The notes below the pieces were generated by a model. That model was given only the letters and a program-made list of their open reading frames with translations, ran no database searches and had not been told where the DNA came from. A stretch of DNA of 25,290 bases from Bacillota bacterium (GTDB lineage: Bacteria > Bacillota > Clostridia > Acetivibrionales > JAEZXR01), in the NCBI GenBank assembly GCA_023419605.1, contig JAEZXR010000047.1, positions 1 to 25,290 of the forward strand. The letters are read 5' to 3'. This document shows positions 15,190-21,317 of this stretch, piece after piece (the stretch's first letter is position 1; each line of letters opens with the position of its first letter). The position numbers were made by a program, and so were the translations under genes.

Positions 15190-15385
15190 TAACGGCATCT
15201 TTTGTACCCTCAAGGCAACGTTGAGAGTATAGTTCTAATGACGAAATGTGGTTCTGAGGAAAGAAAGTAGAGTTTGACTACAATATGTAGTGGTTTTGAG
15301 AGGGGAATAAGCAAAAACCGGGGTCAAAAAGTGCACTTTTTACCCTGATTTTTTTGCCAGTTTTATAGATGATATATGGTTTCAA
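15190..15385 (+). repeat. Dispersed intergenic repeat, copy R5 (type B)
   Basis: ACGGCATCTTTTGTACCC, CTCAAGGCA and GTTGAGAGTATAGTTCTAAT link this copy to R2-R4 (diverged core), while TTGACTACAATATGTAGTGG and GGGTCAAAAA link it to R1. It ends in a hairpin (15321-15345) followed by seven T. It is the intermediate that joins types A and B. Confidence 0.6.
15321..15353 (+). terminator. Terminator hairpin within repeat R5
   Basis: GGGTCAAAAAGT pairs with ACTTTTTACCC across a GC centre (one mismatch), followed by TGATTTTTTT. It could end read-through from the SDR gene or a transcript of the repeat itself. Confidence 0.65.
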
Positions 15386-15441
15386 ATTAAAAAAGCAATA
15401 TAAATTACCACATGGGGTTATAACTCAGTTGGGAGCGTAAG

Positions 15442-15822
15442 CTACCAAATCTGCAAATACACAAGTTCATCAGATAATGGTTTAATTAGTTCATTTGCAA
15501 TGCTATAAGAAGCTATTTCGGCTTTCTCGAACAATGGCCGTGCATCACCAGTTAGTTGCAAAAGCGTTGCTCGACGGTCGGATTGATCAGGAATTCTGAC
15601 AATATAATTCTCCCTTTCTAGTGCATCGACAAATTGAGTTACTGTTCTTGCATTAATCCCCAGTTTCTTAGCTAATTCACTCATACGCATTTCTCCGTTG
15701 GCAGATAGTTCCATCATCACGCGCAGCCTGGGATTGGTCAACTGTTCCGGCAAAGCATATTTCATTAAAGAGAGCTGAAATTTCTGTTGCAGCCGGTGAT
15801 TCACTTTGAACAACTGCTTCAT
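15442..15822 (-). CDS. MarR family transcriptional regulator, slightly short
   Basis: 126 residues containing the MarR winged-HTH: LTNPRLRVMMELSANGEMRM, SELAKKLGINARTVTQFVDA, LERENYIVRIPDQSDRRATL (wing with the conserved DxRR), then the dimerisation helix LFEKAEIASYSIANELIKPL. It ends in LVYLQIW, some 10-20 residues earlier than usual, so the tail may be lost. The start ATG uses the last base of the target site of an IS1595-like element that inserted immediately upstream, so native promoter and ribosome-binding site are now 1.2 kb away. Before insertion the gene faced the palindrome at 17098-17121, its probable operator. Present expression is doubtful. Confidence 0.8.
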   Translation of the reverse strand: MKQLFKVNHRLQQKFQLSLMKYALPEQLTNPRLRVMMELSANGEMRMSELAKKLGINARTVTQFVDALERENYIVRIPDQSDRRATLLQLTGDARPLFEKAEIASYSIANELIKPLSDELVYLQIW

Positions 15823-15829
15823 TATAAAA

Positions 15830-15850
15830 GGCGGTTTTCGTAAATATTGT
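15830..15850 (+). repeat. IS1595-like terminal inverted repeat, left
   Basis: Matches the reverse complement of 17043-17063 at 20 of 21 bases; starts GGCGGTTTTCG. Confidence 0.85.
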
Positions 15851-15903
15851 TGCTATTTAAATAAAAAATTCTATAAAGGCATATAGGGTTGGTATGTTAT
15901 TTC

Positions 15904-16368
15904 TTATTTTGTTTCATAAATAACCCTATATGCCTTATTACTTTTAATTTCTAAAAAATCTCTGTAAGGTTGAGAACCTTCATATTTCCAAAGGGTTATA
16001 AAGGTTGGTTCTATTTCTACGACTACTTCATTTTTCATGTGAGAGTAACATTCATATGAGCCTTTGTACCCTTCTTTAAATGCATTGATAAACTCTTTGC
16101 TTTCCTCGTCAAGGGGATGTTTCTTTATTTTTGCTATTCCTTCAATTTGAATATTGTCTACACATAATGCAACATTAGGATTCCCAATTATCTGCTTTAT
16201 CTTTTGAAAAGCCGTGTCTGTTTGAAAGTAAATCTTTTTGTCAAGTATTATGCAACTCATATTTCTCGCAGTAACAGAATCCCCGTAACTTGTTGCTAAA
16301 ACCATTACTTTCTTATTCCCTAAAATGTTAAAAATCTCATTCTCTAAAAGATCAAAATCAATATCCAT
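15904..16368 (-). CDS. Pyridoxamine 5'-phosphate oxidase family protein (IS passenger)
   Basis: A 154-residue protein of the split-barrel, flavin-binding PNPOx-like fold. KVMVLATSYGDSVTARNMSC is the first strand pair where the flavin phosphate binds, LDKKIYFQTDTAFQKIKQI the next, and NPNVALCVDNIQIEGIAKI the typical core strands. I prefer ATG 16368 to ATG 16374: GGGAG is then 8 nt away instead of 2. It lies within the IS1595-like element, downstream of the transposase remnant in the same direction, so it is cargo. Relatives act as small flavin reductases or heme- or antibiotic-related oxidoreductases; the true activity is not predictable. The frame is intact although the transposase is not, which hints that the cargo has been kept or arrived late. 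Confidence 0.85.
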   Translation of the reverse strand: MDIDFDLLENEIFNILGNKKVMVLATSYGDSVTARNMSCIILDKKIYFQTDTAFQKIKQIIGNPNVALCVDNIQIEGIAKIKKHPLDEESKEFINAFKEGYKGSYECYSHMKNEVVVEIEPTFITLWKYEGSQPYRDFLEIKSNKAYRVIYETK

Positions 16369-16412
16369 AAACATATCTCCCTTAACTTACTATTAAGCAG
16401 GTCTTAATTGCT

Positions 16413-16984
16413 TTATGGTAATAATGGCATTTGGCTTAAAATAGTTGTTAAAAGCATTTTATTTAATTTGTTTTTGTCCAAATGCTTATTTTATTCCAAA
16501 AATTTCTTCCAAGACAGGTGTTAGTCTATGTTTTTGGTGGCTACACCTTTGAATTGTGATTAATCCAATCTTCCAATCTACCATGATATGAATTGACATT
16601 CTGTATATGGTGATTTCTTCCGAATACATAGTGTTTCTTAGCGCCATTGACACTTACATGTTTCAGGCTCTTCTGCTTTGCGAAGTATGTGTAATTTCTT
16701 GCTGAATCGGTGCAAAGTACCGAGTTTTCGCTTATCTGTTGACCTATGGCGTTGTCAATCTGTTTGGCTGAAATTTTGCCTCTACCAGCCATTTTACTGA
16801 CAATATGACCATCCCTATCCATAGCAATTACGACACAAACTTGCTCTCTGCTTAACCCTCTTAACTTAGCCTTACCGCCTCGTTTTCTGGGCTTACGCAG
16901 ACCTTTCTTAATGACTTGATTCTTACCTTTTTGCTCAGTGTCGGGTAGTTTTTCGATTTCCGCAATTATTGCCTGTGCATTCAT
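16413..16984 (-). pseudogene. IS1595/ISXO2-type transposase, deleted and frameshifted
   Basis: ATG 16984 starts MNAQAIIAEIEKLPDTEQ, then jumps to KGLRKPRKRGGKAKLRGLSR. The zinc ribbon and the first catalytic Asp, normally between these parts, are missing. EQVCVVIAMDRDGHIVSKMA, VLCTDSARNYTYFAKQKSL (second Asp) and HHIQNVNSYHGRLEDWI (third motif, N and H) follow. The frame stops at 16541; the family tail continues one frame over as GVATKNID-stop-HLSWKKFLE-stop-NKHLDKNK and ends near 16413. So there is one internal deletion, one frameshift and two nonsense codons. The element could move only with a transposase supplied in trans. Confidence 0.85.
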
Positions 16985-17042
16985 AAGAACCTCTGTGCCA
17001 AACGAGTGTTCTTTTTTATTATAACATGCTCCTTATTTAGAC

Positions 17043-17063
17043 ACAATACTTACGAAAACCGCC
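17043..17063 (-). repeat. IS1595-like terminal inverted repeat, right
   Basis: ACAATACTTACGAAAACCGC plus a final C, 20 of 21 bases complementary to the left end. Confidence 0.85.
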
Positions 17064-17097
17064 TAATAAAAAATGGATAAAGTATGAAATAGATAAA

Positions 17098-17134
17098 AAC
17101 TGTCCTTACTATCGGACAGTTAATGTGATATAAT
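17098..17134 (+). promoter_or_regulatory. MarR-type operator overlapping a promoter
   Basis: AACTGTCC (17098-17105) and GGACAGTT (17114-17121) are perfect 8-bp arms around an 8-bp spacer. A perfect TATAAT follows at 17129-17134; the weak -35 (TTACTA, 17106-17111, 17-bp spacing) falls in the palindrome centre, so a bound repressor would block it. Without the IS1595-like insertion this site would lie a few tens of bases from the divergent MarR gene, its natural partner. Confidence 0.6.
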
Positions 17135-17185
17135 GAGTTTGTACTGTGAATTTATAATTTTATAATGTAAAGGAGGTGAATTGTT

Positions 17186-17690
17186 GTGTGGTGTAAAGTT
17201 TGTAATCGTGAAACTTACAACAAATCATGCGAAGTATGTGGTAGCACCACAGAGCAAGATATGCCTCTAGAAATATATTGGTGCTCAGAATGCAAAGTAC
17301 CAGTTATTAAGTTATACTAATGCGGTTGATAAGACAGTTTTGGTGATACTACCTTGGAATTTCCCTCAACATCGGTTAAATAAACCAATTAGCGATAATT
17401 TTTATACATTGTTTAACCCCTTTGGTAAGGTATCAAAAGAGCTAGGGAGAAAGCTTATTAATGAAGTTATTGTTCTTGATATGAAAAAAATGTGCCCATT
17501 CTGTCTATTCAGCCTTATAAGCAGGATGGATATGAATATGCTGTCAAGATTAAAACAATGAATGTTAAAAAGCATGATAACTTACAACGTATGGTTAGGT
17601 ATCAGATCCGAAAATTCAATGCTTGCCGAAAATGTTTAAAATGTGAATCATTGTGTAAGTTTGGTGCTGTACCCATTACTTTTACTTGAA
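17186..17690 (+). pseudogene. Remnant of a PAPS-reductase-family protein (N- and C-terminal zinc/iron-sulfur parts)
   Basis: GTG 17186, with AGGAGG 9 nt upstream, opens a 44-residue piece with three CxxC pairs (MWCKVCNRETYNKSCEVCGS ... YWCSECKVPVIK). An indel at about 17316 ends it at TAA, while the next frame continues TNAVDKTV. Farther on, LFNPFGKVSKELGRKLINEV and, after another frame change near 17500, QPYKQDGYEYAVKIKTMNVK, RMVRYQIRKFNACRKCLKCE and SLCKFGAV appear. The N-terminal zinc ribbon and the C-terminal Cys cluster NACRKCLKCESLCKFGA match PAPS reductase/DndC-like (ATP pyrophosphatase) proteins of clostridia. The catalytic core between them (normally 200 residues or more) is mostly deleted. 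Such proteins occur in sulfur-transfer and DNA-modification or defence loci. Confidence 0.6.
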
Positions 17691-18268
17691 AACAATGCTA
17701 TTTTAGGTAATGCTTCAAAGCCTGGAGAAATTATTAAGCTAAATGACAGAACTATTTCTACTGAACCACTCTTTGAGCCATTCCCTGTTCGTGTTGGTGA
17801 AGAATCATATTCAAACGGTATTGTTCCGCTTGAAATTAGTTTTTTCGATACTGCTGATAAAACGATGAAAACAGGTATAGTTACTTTGAAATTCTCTATT
17901 GTTAAAGAAAAATTTTATGATAAAAATGCGATATCTGATAGAAAAAATCCTGGTAGTACAGATATGGGAGATTATGTTGAAAAATTAGAAGGAATTTCAG
18001 TAGTTAGAGCAGGAAGGGAAATAGATTTTGGAACCTTTGACTTTTATTCTGATAAAAACAATCCATACCATAGGGGGTGGGGGTGTGAAATAAACTTTGA
18101 ACCTGAATTAGATGAGGTATTTAAAGTTGCAAACAACAAACAGCATGTTGAGCTCATAGAAGTGGATGACATTGATTATGAAGAAGATGTCAAGCCGGTT
18201 TGGTGCAACTCGAAGGAATTGTGAAAGATCCAATAACATCCATGGCAAAAAGAAATTCTCATTATTAA
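17691..18268 (+). pseudogene. C-terminal half of a GHKL (Hsp90/MORC-like) ATPase, frameshifted
   Basis: The open frame after the Cys cluster reads NNAILGNASKPGEIIKLNDR, GIVPLEISFFDTADKTM, then GISVVRAGREIDFGTFDFYS, HRGWGCEINFEPELDEVFKV and ANNKQHVELIEVDDIDYE. This combination (VRAGREIDFG, WWG/GWGCEI-F-PELDE-F-V-NNKQ) is familiar from the transducer part of GHKL ATPases of the MORC/HSP90-like group found in restriction and defence loci. The ATP-binding half is absent. At KPVW (about 18200) one base is missing: the stop at 18222 follows, whereas one frame over the expected tail VQLEGIVKDPITSMAKRNSH continues to TAA at 18266-18268. The WYL gene starts 24 bp later, as in an operon. Confidence 0.6.
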
Positions 18269-18291
18269 TGTTAATGAAATGGAGTATGTTT

Positions 18292-19305
18292 ATGTCAGGA
18301 AGGCAAAATCAAAAACTTAAATTATTATTTTTGATGAAAATATTTCTGGAAAAAACCGATGATACACATACAATAACAGTTAATGAGCTGATAATGCAGC
18401 TACAGAGATACGGGATAACTGCTGAACGGAAATCAATATATGATGATATTGAGGCACTTCGTCATTTTGGGCTTGACATTATTTGTCGTAAGTCCAAGAC
18501 TTTTGATTACTATATCGGTAAAAGATATTTTGAATTACCTGAGTTAAAATTACTTGTCGATGCTGTTCAGTGTTCAAAATTCATAACTCATAAGAAAAGT
18601 AATAAGCTTATTAAGAAAATTGAAAGCTTGGCAAGTGAGCATCAGGCTTTTATATTACAACGTCAGGTTTTTATAACAAATAGAGTCAAAACACCTAATG
18701 AAAGTATTTACTATAATATAGATAAGCTTCACCAAGCCATAGCAGAAAACAGGCAAGTATTATTTAAGTATTTTGAATACACAGTTAATAAAGATAAAAA
18801 GTTTCGAAAAAATGGAGAAAAGTACATAACGAGTCCATATGCTTTATCATGGAATGATGAAAATTACTATCTTATAACCTTTTCAGAAAAGTATGGAGAC
18901 TTTACCCATTACAGAGTAGATAAAATGTCAGATATAGAAATCACTGAAATTGTAAGGGCAAAGCTTCCGGATGGAGAACAATTCAATCTTGCGGAATATT
19001 CAAAGAAAGTTTTTAATATGTTTGGCGGCGAAGAAGAATCAATAAAGCTGCAGTTTGATAATTCTCTTGTTAATGTTGTTATAGACCGGTTCGGAACAGA
19101 TATCATTCTGGAGAAAGTGGATGAGAATAGTTTTGCAGTAAGACTTAACGTAGCGATAAGCTCTACATTCTTTGCATGGCTATTTCAATTTGCTGACAAG
19201 GTTAAAATTCTTTCACCAAATAGCGTAACGGAGAAATATTTAGATTACTTACAAAAAGCTTATAGCCAGTATTCTGAAATAGTGAGTCAAACTGCTTCTA
19301 GTTAA
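18292..19305 (+). CDS. WYL-domain transcriptional regulator (HTH-WYL)
   Basis: I choose ATG 18292 (337 aa), with GGAG 7 nt upstream, since MSGRQNQKLKLLFLMKIFLE is the standard start; the longer frame upstream overlaps the GHKL remnant. Residues 1-80 form the HTH (TVNELIMQLQRYGITAERKS, IYDDIEALRHFGLDI), about 85-150 a helical linker (ELPELKLLVDAVQCSKFIT), and about 150-235 the WYL core (YITSPYALSWNDENYYLITF, HYRVDKM). The C-terminal domain follows (FNMFGG, SIKLQFDNSLVNVVIDRFG). WYL proteins sense nucleic acid or nucleotide ligands and often control defence or DNA-repair loci. It is the only intact gene among several fragments in this region. Confidence 0.92.
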   Translation: MSGRQNQKLKLLFLMKIFLEKTDDTHTITVNELIMQLQRYGITAERKSIYDDIEALRHFGLDIICRKSKTFDYYIGKRYFELPELKLLVDAVQCSKFITHKKSNKLIKKIESLASEHQAFILQRQVFITNRVKTPNESIYYNIDKLHQAIAENRQVLFKYFEYTVNKDKKFRKNGEKYITSPYALSWNDENYYLITFSEKYGDFTHYRVDKMSDIEITEIVRAKLPDGEQFNLAEYSKKVFNMFGGEEESIKLQFDNSLVNVVIDRFGTDIILEKVDENSFAVRLNVAISSTFFAWLFQFADKVKILSPNSVTEKYLDYLQKAYSQYSEIVSQTASS

Positions 19306-19404
19306 AAGGGAGCAAACCAGTTCCATTATGTAACTAATACGACTTATTATGAATGAATTTGCATTAGCGGAGTTTTCTTAATAATTTGATATGCATTGCA
19401 TAAA

Positions 19405-19432
19405 GGAAAGGGAGGGTGGAGGCTCTCTTTTC
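19405..19432 (+). terminator. Terminator-like hairpin after the WYL gene
   Basis: GGAAAGGGAG pairs with CTCTCTTTTC (10 bp, two G-U pairs) around GGTGGAGG. The T run is only part of the stem, so strength is uncertain. Confidence 0.4.
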
Positions 19433-19508
19433 TACTATATTGGAGTTTATATCAAGGGCTGATAATCAACTATATTTCTGGACTAAGTCTTTTAAACAGT
19501 CCGTTCTT

Positions 19509-19537
19509 TTGGACACTTAATATGCTACAATTAGAAT
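19509..19537 (+). promoter_or_regulatory. Sigma-A type promoter before the HD-domain pseudogene
   Basis: TTGGAC (19509-19514), 17-bp spacer and TAGAAT (19532-19537). GTCC...GGAC flanks the -35 as a short inverted repeat that could be a repressor site. The start codon follows about 45 bp later behind GAGGGGG. Confidence 0.6.
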
Positions 19538-19580
19538 AGAAATATGGAATTTTTATGAAGAACTTGAGAGGGGGTAAATT

Positions 19581-20068
19581 ATGCCGAATAAAGTACTGGA
19601 ACAATACCATGATCCGAAATCCCTCATCTCAGATCGTGAGGAGCAATTTAATGCACTAATTAACTTTATGGAGAACGAAACTACATGATTGACTGCTCCA
19701 GCTAGTACTAAGTATCACCTGTGCATAGAAGGTGGTCTTCTAGAACATTCAATTAATGTAGCTACAACAATGCTCAAAATAAAGTCGGCTATAGCACCGG
19801 AAATAAGTGATGAGAGCTGTGTTATTGTCGCACTGATTCATGATTTAGGCAAGGTAGGAATGCCAGGTAAACCTCAATACCTTATTAATGAGCCCTCTGA
19901 CAAACAAAAAATGTATGGTTATAAGCCAGATTACCCCTATCGCTTTAACCGCGAACTTACATACCTGAGTGTGCCTATTAGAAGCATATATTTAGCTTAC
20001 CGCTTGTTAGTATTTCAGATGATGAAGCATTAATTGAGAAAATAGTTAAGCCCTTAAAAGATTTATGA
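19581..20068 (+). pseudogene. HD-domain hydrolase with a nonsense codon and a frameshifted tail
   Basis: ATG 19581 behind GAGGGGG begins MPNKVLEQYHDPKSLISDRE and runs in frame to ENETT, where TGA (19686-19688) replaces what is very probably a Trp codon. The same frame then continues LTAPASTKYHLCIEGGLLEH with the first His, SINVATTMLKIK, and ALIHDLGKVGMPGKPQYL with the HD pair. The tail changes frame at about 20005: the stop at 20031 follows FQMMKH, but one frame over reads VSISDDEALIEKIVKPLKDL to TGA at 20066, with part of the usual S-DDEAQAI-YHDG ending deleted. Intact relatives are HD phosphohydrolases found in mobile elements and accessory loci. It has a good promoter but cannot give a full product. 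Confidence 0.75.
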
Positions 20069-20132
20069 GGGTGTAGGGCTTTACTTAAGGCGTGTACAAC
20101 TATTTTATAAAGCAATCATAGTGAGGGTAAAA

Positions 20133-21074
20133 ATGTATAGTGACTTCAGAATAGAAATAGAAAATATCTATAAGGAAAATGAGAGCTATTATAAAGATGA
20201 TCGCGGGCAGGGAATGCTTAGGGGAATGCTTAGAAACTTCCCGCATGAATGGCTATATATTTGTGAGTTAATACAGAATGCGATAGATGTTCAAGCAAAA
20301 AATATTAAAATAAGCAGCTGCAAGGATGAGTTTGTTTTTGAACATGATGGAGATCCTTTTGTCTATAAAAATGTTAGAGGCCTGTGTACTCTTGGTCTAT
20401 CATCTAAAGGTGTATCAACGGTGGGTTTTATGGGAATCGGTTTCAAATCTGTTTTCAGATGTTTTGAGAAAGCTACAATTTATTCTGGTAGGTATAAGTT
20501 TAGTCTTTTGGTAAAAACCTTAGAGACCAAATTAGGTCCGGTTCCTGACATTATCGGCTCAATACTGCCAATTTGGGATGAGCATGCAGAACCACCTTCT
20601 GAAGATATGACAACAAGGATTGAACTCAGTACCAGGATATCAACTAAGTCGGTTGGACAGCACATTGAAGAAGTTTGGAACCCTGAAAGAAACATCTTGC
20701 CTTTGCTTGCCCATGCAGGGATTATGAGTTTCCAATGGAATGATGATGTATGGAAACTTGATACCTCTGCTTTAGAGGAATCAAATAACAAGGGATTCTT
20801 GTTAACTGCTCAAAATAATTATAATGGATGTGAAGAAAGATGGGTTTTATTTGAAAATGAGTATCATCCATCTGATATTGCTAAGCAGGAATTTATGAAA
20901 CATAGGGATTTACATCCTAAAGACGATGAAGAGGCAGAAAAATACCTTCAGGAAATGAACAAACCAAGGAAGGTAGGTATCTTCTTTAGTGTCGACAAGA
21001 ATCTTACTCCCCTCCTGACTAATACTGCCTACACCCAGATTATAACAATAAATAAAAATATAAATAGATTATAA
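20133..21074 (+). CDS. Sacsin-like GHKL ATP-binding protein, C-terminally truncated
   Basis: Start at ATG 20133 (313 aa), with GAGGG upstream; GTG 20121 is the longer alternative. The N-terminus holds a full GHKL ATP site of the sacsin/HATPase_c_3 type: CELIQNAID (E45, N49), EHDGDPF (D72, G73), and GLSSKG with GFMGIGFKSVF (98-107) as lid. The following region (PERNILPLLAHAGIMSFQWN, KPRKVGIFFSVDKNLTPLL) fits the same large proteins, which normally continue for many hundreds of residues. Here the frame turns into low-complexity TQIITINKNINRL and stops, so the gene was cut by a deletion. Such proteins occur in phage-defence loci. Whether this piece has any function is doubtful; it may be better called a pseudogene. 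Confidence 0.7.
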   Translation: MYSDFRIEIENIYKENESYYKDDRGQGMLRGMLRNFPHEWLYICELIQNAIDVQAKNIKISSCKDEFVFEHDGDPFVYKNVRGLCTLGLSSKGVSTVGFMGIGFKSVFRCFEKATIYSGRYKFSLLVKTLETKLGPVPDIIGSILPIWDEHAEPPSEDMTTRIELSTRISTKSVGQHIEEVWNPERNILPLLAHAGIMSFQWNDDVWKLDTSALEESNNKGFLLTAQNNYNGCEERWVLFENEYHPSDIAKQEFMKHRDLHPKDDEEAEKYLQEMNKPRKVGIFFSVDKNLTPLLTNTAYTQIITINKNINRL

Positions 21075-21129
21075 ATCTATATGTTTAAGCTTGAGTTCTC
21101 TAAAATCAAAAATTTTGTGTTTATATATT

Positions 21130-21317
21130 TTTGAAATGAAAGGAGGGGATTTTGATTTTATCTTTTTATAATACCGGGTAGATAACGGTACCAAAGCAAA
21201 AATATGTACTTCATAACTTTCTTATACCGTATTGCAACCGAATTATGTTACGGAGTACGAGCGCAGGCAATTTCCTTACAACTGGGTACGCTAATTTATT
21301 ACTGAAAGGACACTTGT
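21130..21317 (+). promoter_or_regulatory. Leader region of the protease gene, possibly structured
   Basis: A strong ribosome-binding site AAGGAGGGG (21140-21148) is followed by a TTG-started 9-codon frame (MILSFYNTG) that leads nowhere. Downstream, several short stems are possible: TACCG/CGGTA from 21173, CCGTA/TTACGG around 21228-21256, and AGCG/CGCT around 21262-21290. I tested it mentally against the c-di-GMP, cobalamin and ydaO riboswitch consensus and none fits. It may be an unrecognised leader or just spacer. Confidence 0.3.

Larger units (their letters stand above)
15830..17063 (-). mobile_element. IS1595-like element with a passenger gene (transposase dead)
   Basis: A 1234-bp element bounded by 21-bp inverted repeats with one mismatch (GGCGGTTTTCGTAA at the left tip, then A/G, TATTGT). 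The flanking octamers TTATAAAA (15822-15829) and TAATAAAA (17064-17071) match at 7 of 8 bases, in line with the 8-bp A+T-rich duplication known for IS1595. On the minus strand it holds an ISXO2/IS1595-type transposase remnant and a pyridoxamine-phosphate-oxidase-like gene. Passenger genes are an established property of parts of the IS1595 family. The element sits between a MarR gene and its likely operator. Confidence 0.8.

Noticed and set aside
21140..21317. c-di-GMP or other known riboswitch in front of the protease gene
   Set aside because: Conserved core motifs of the c-di-GMP-I/II, cobalamin and ydaO classes are not present.
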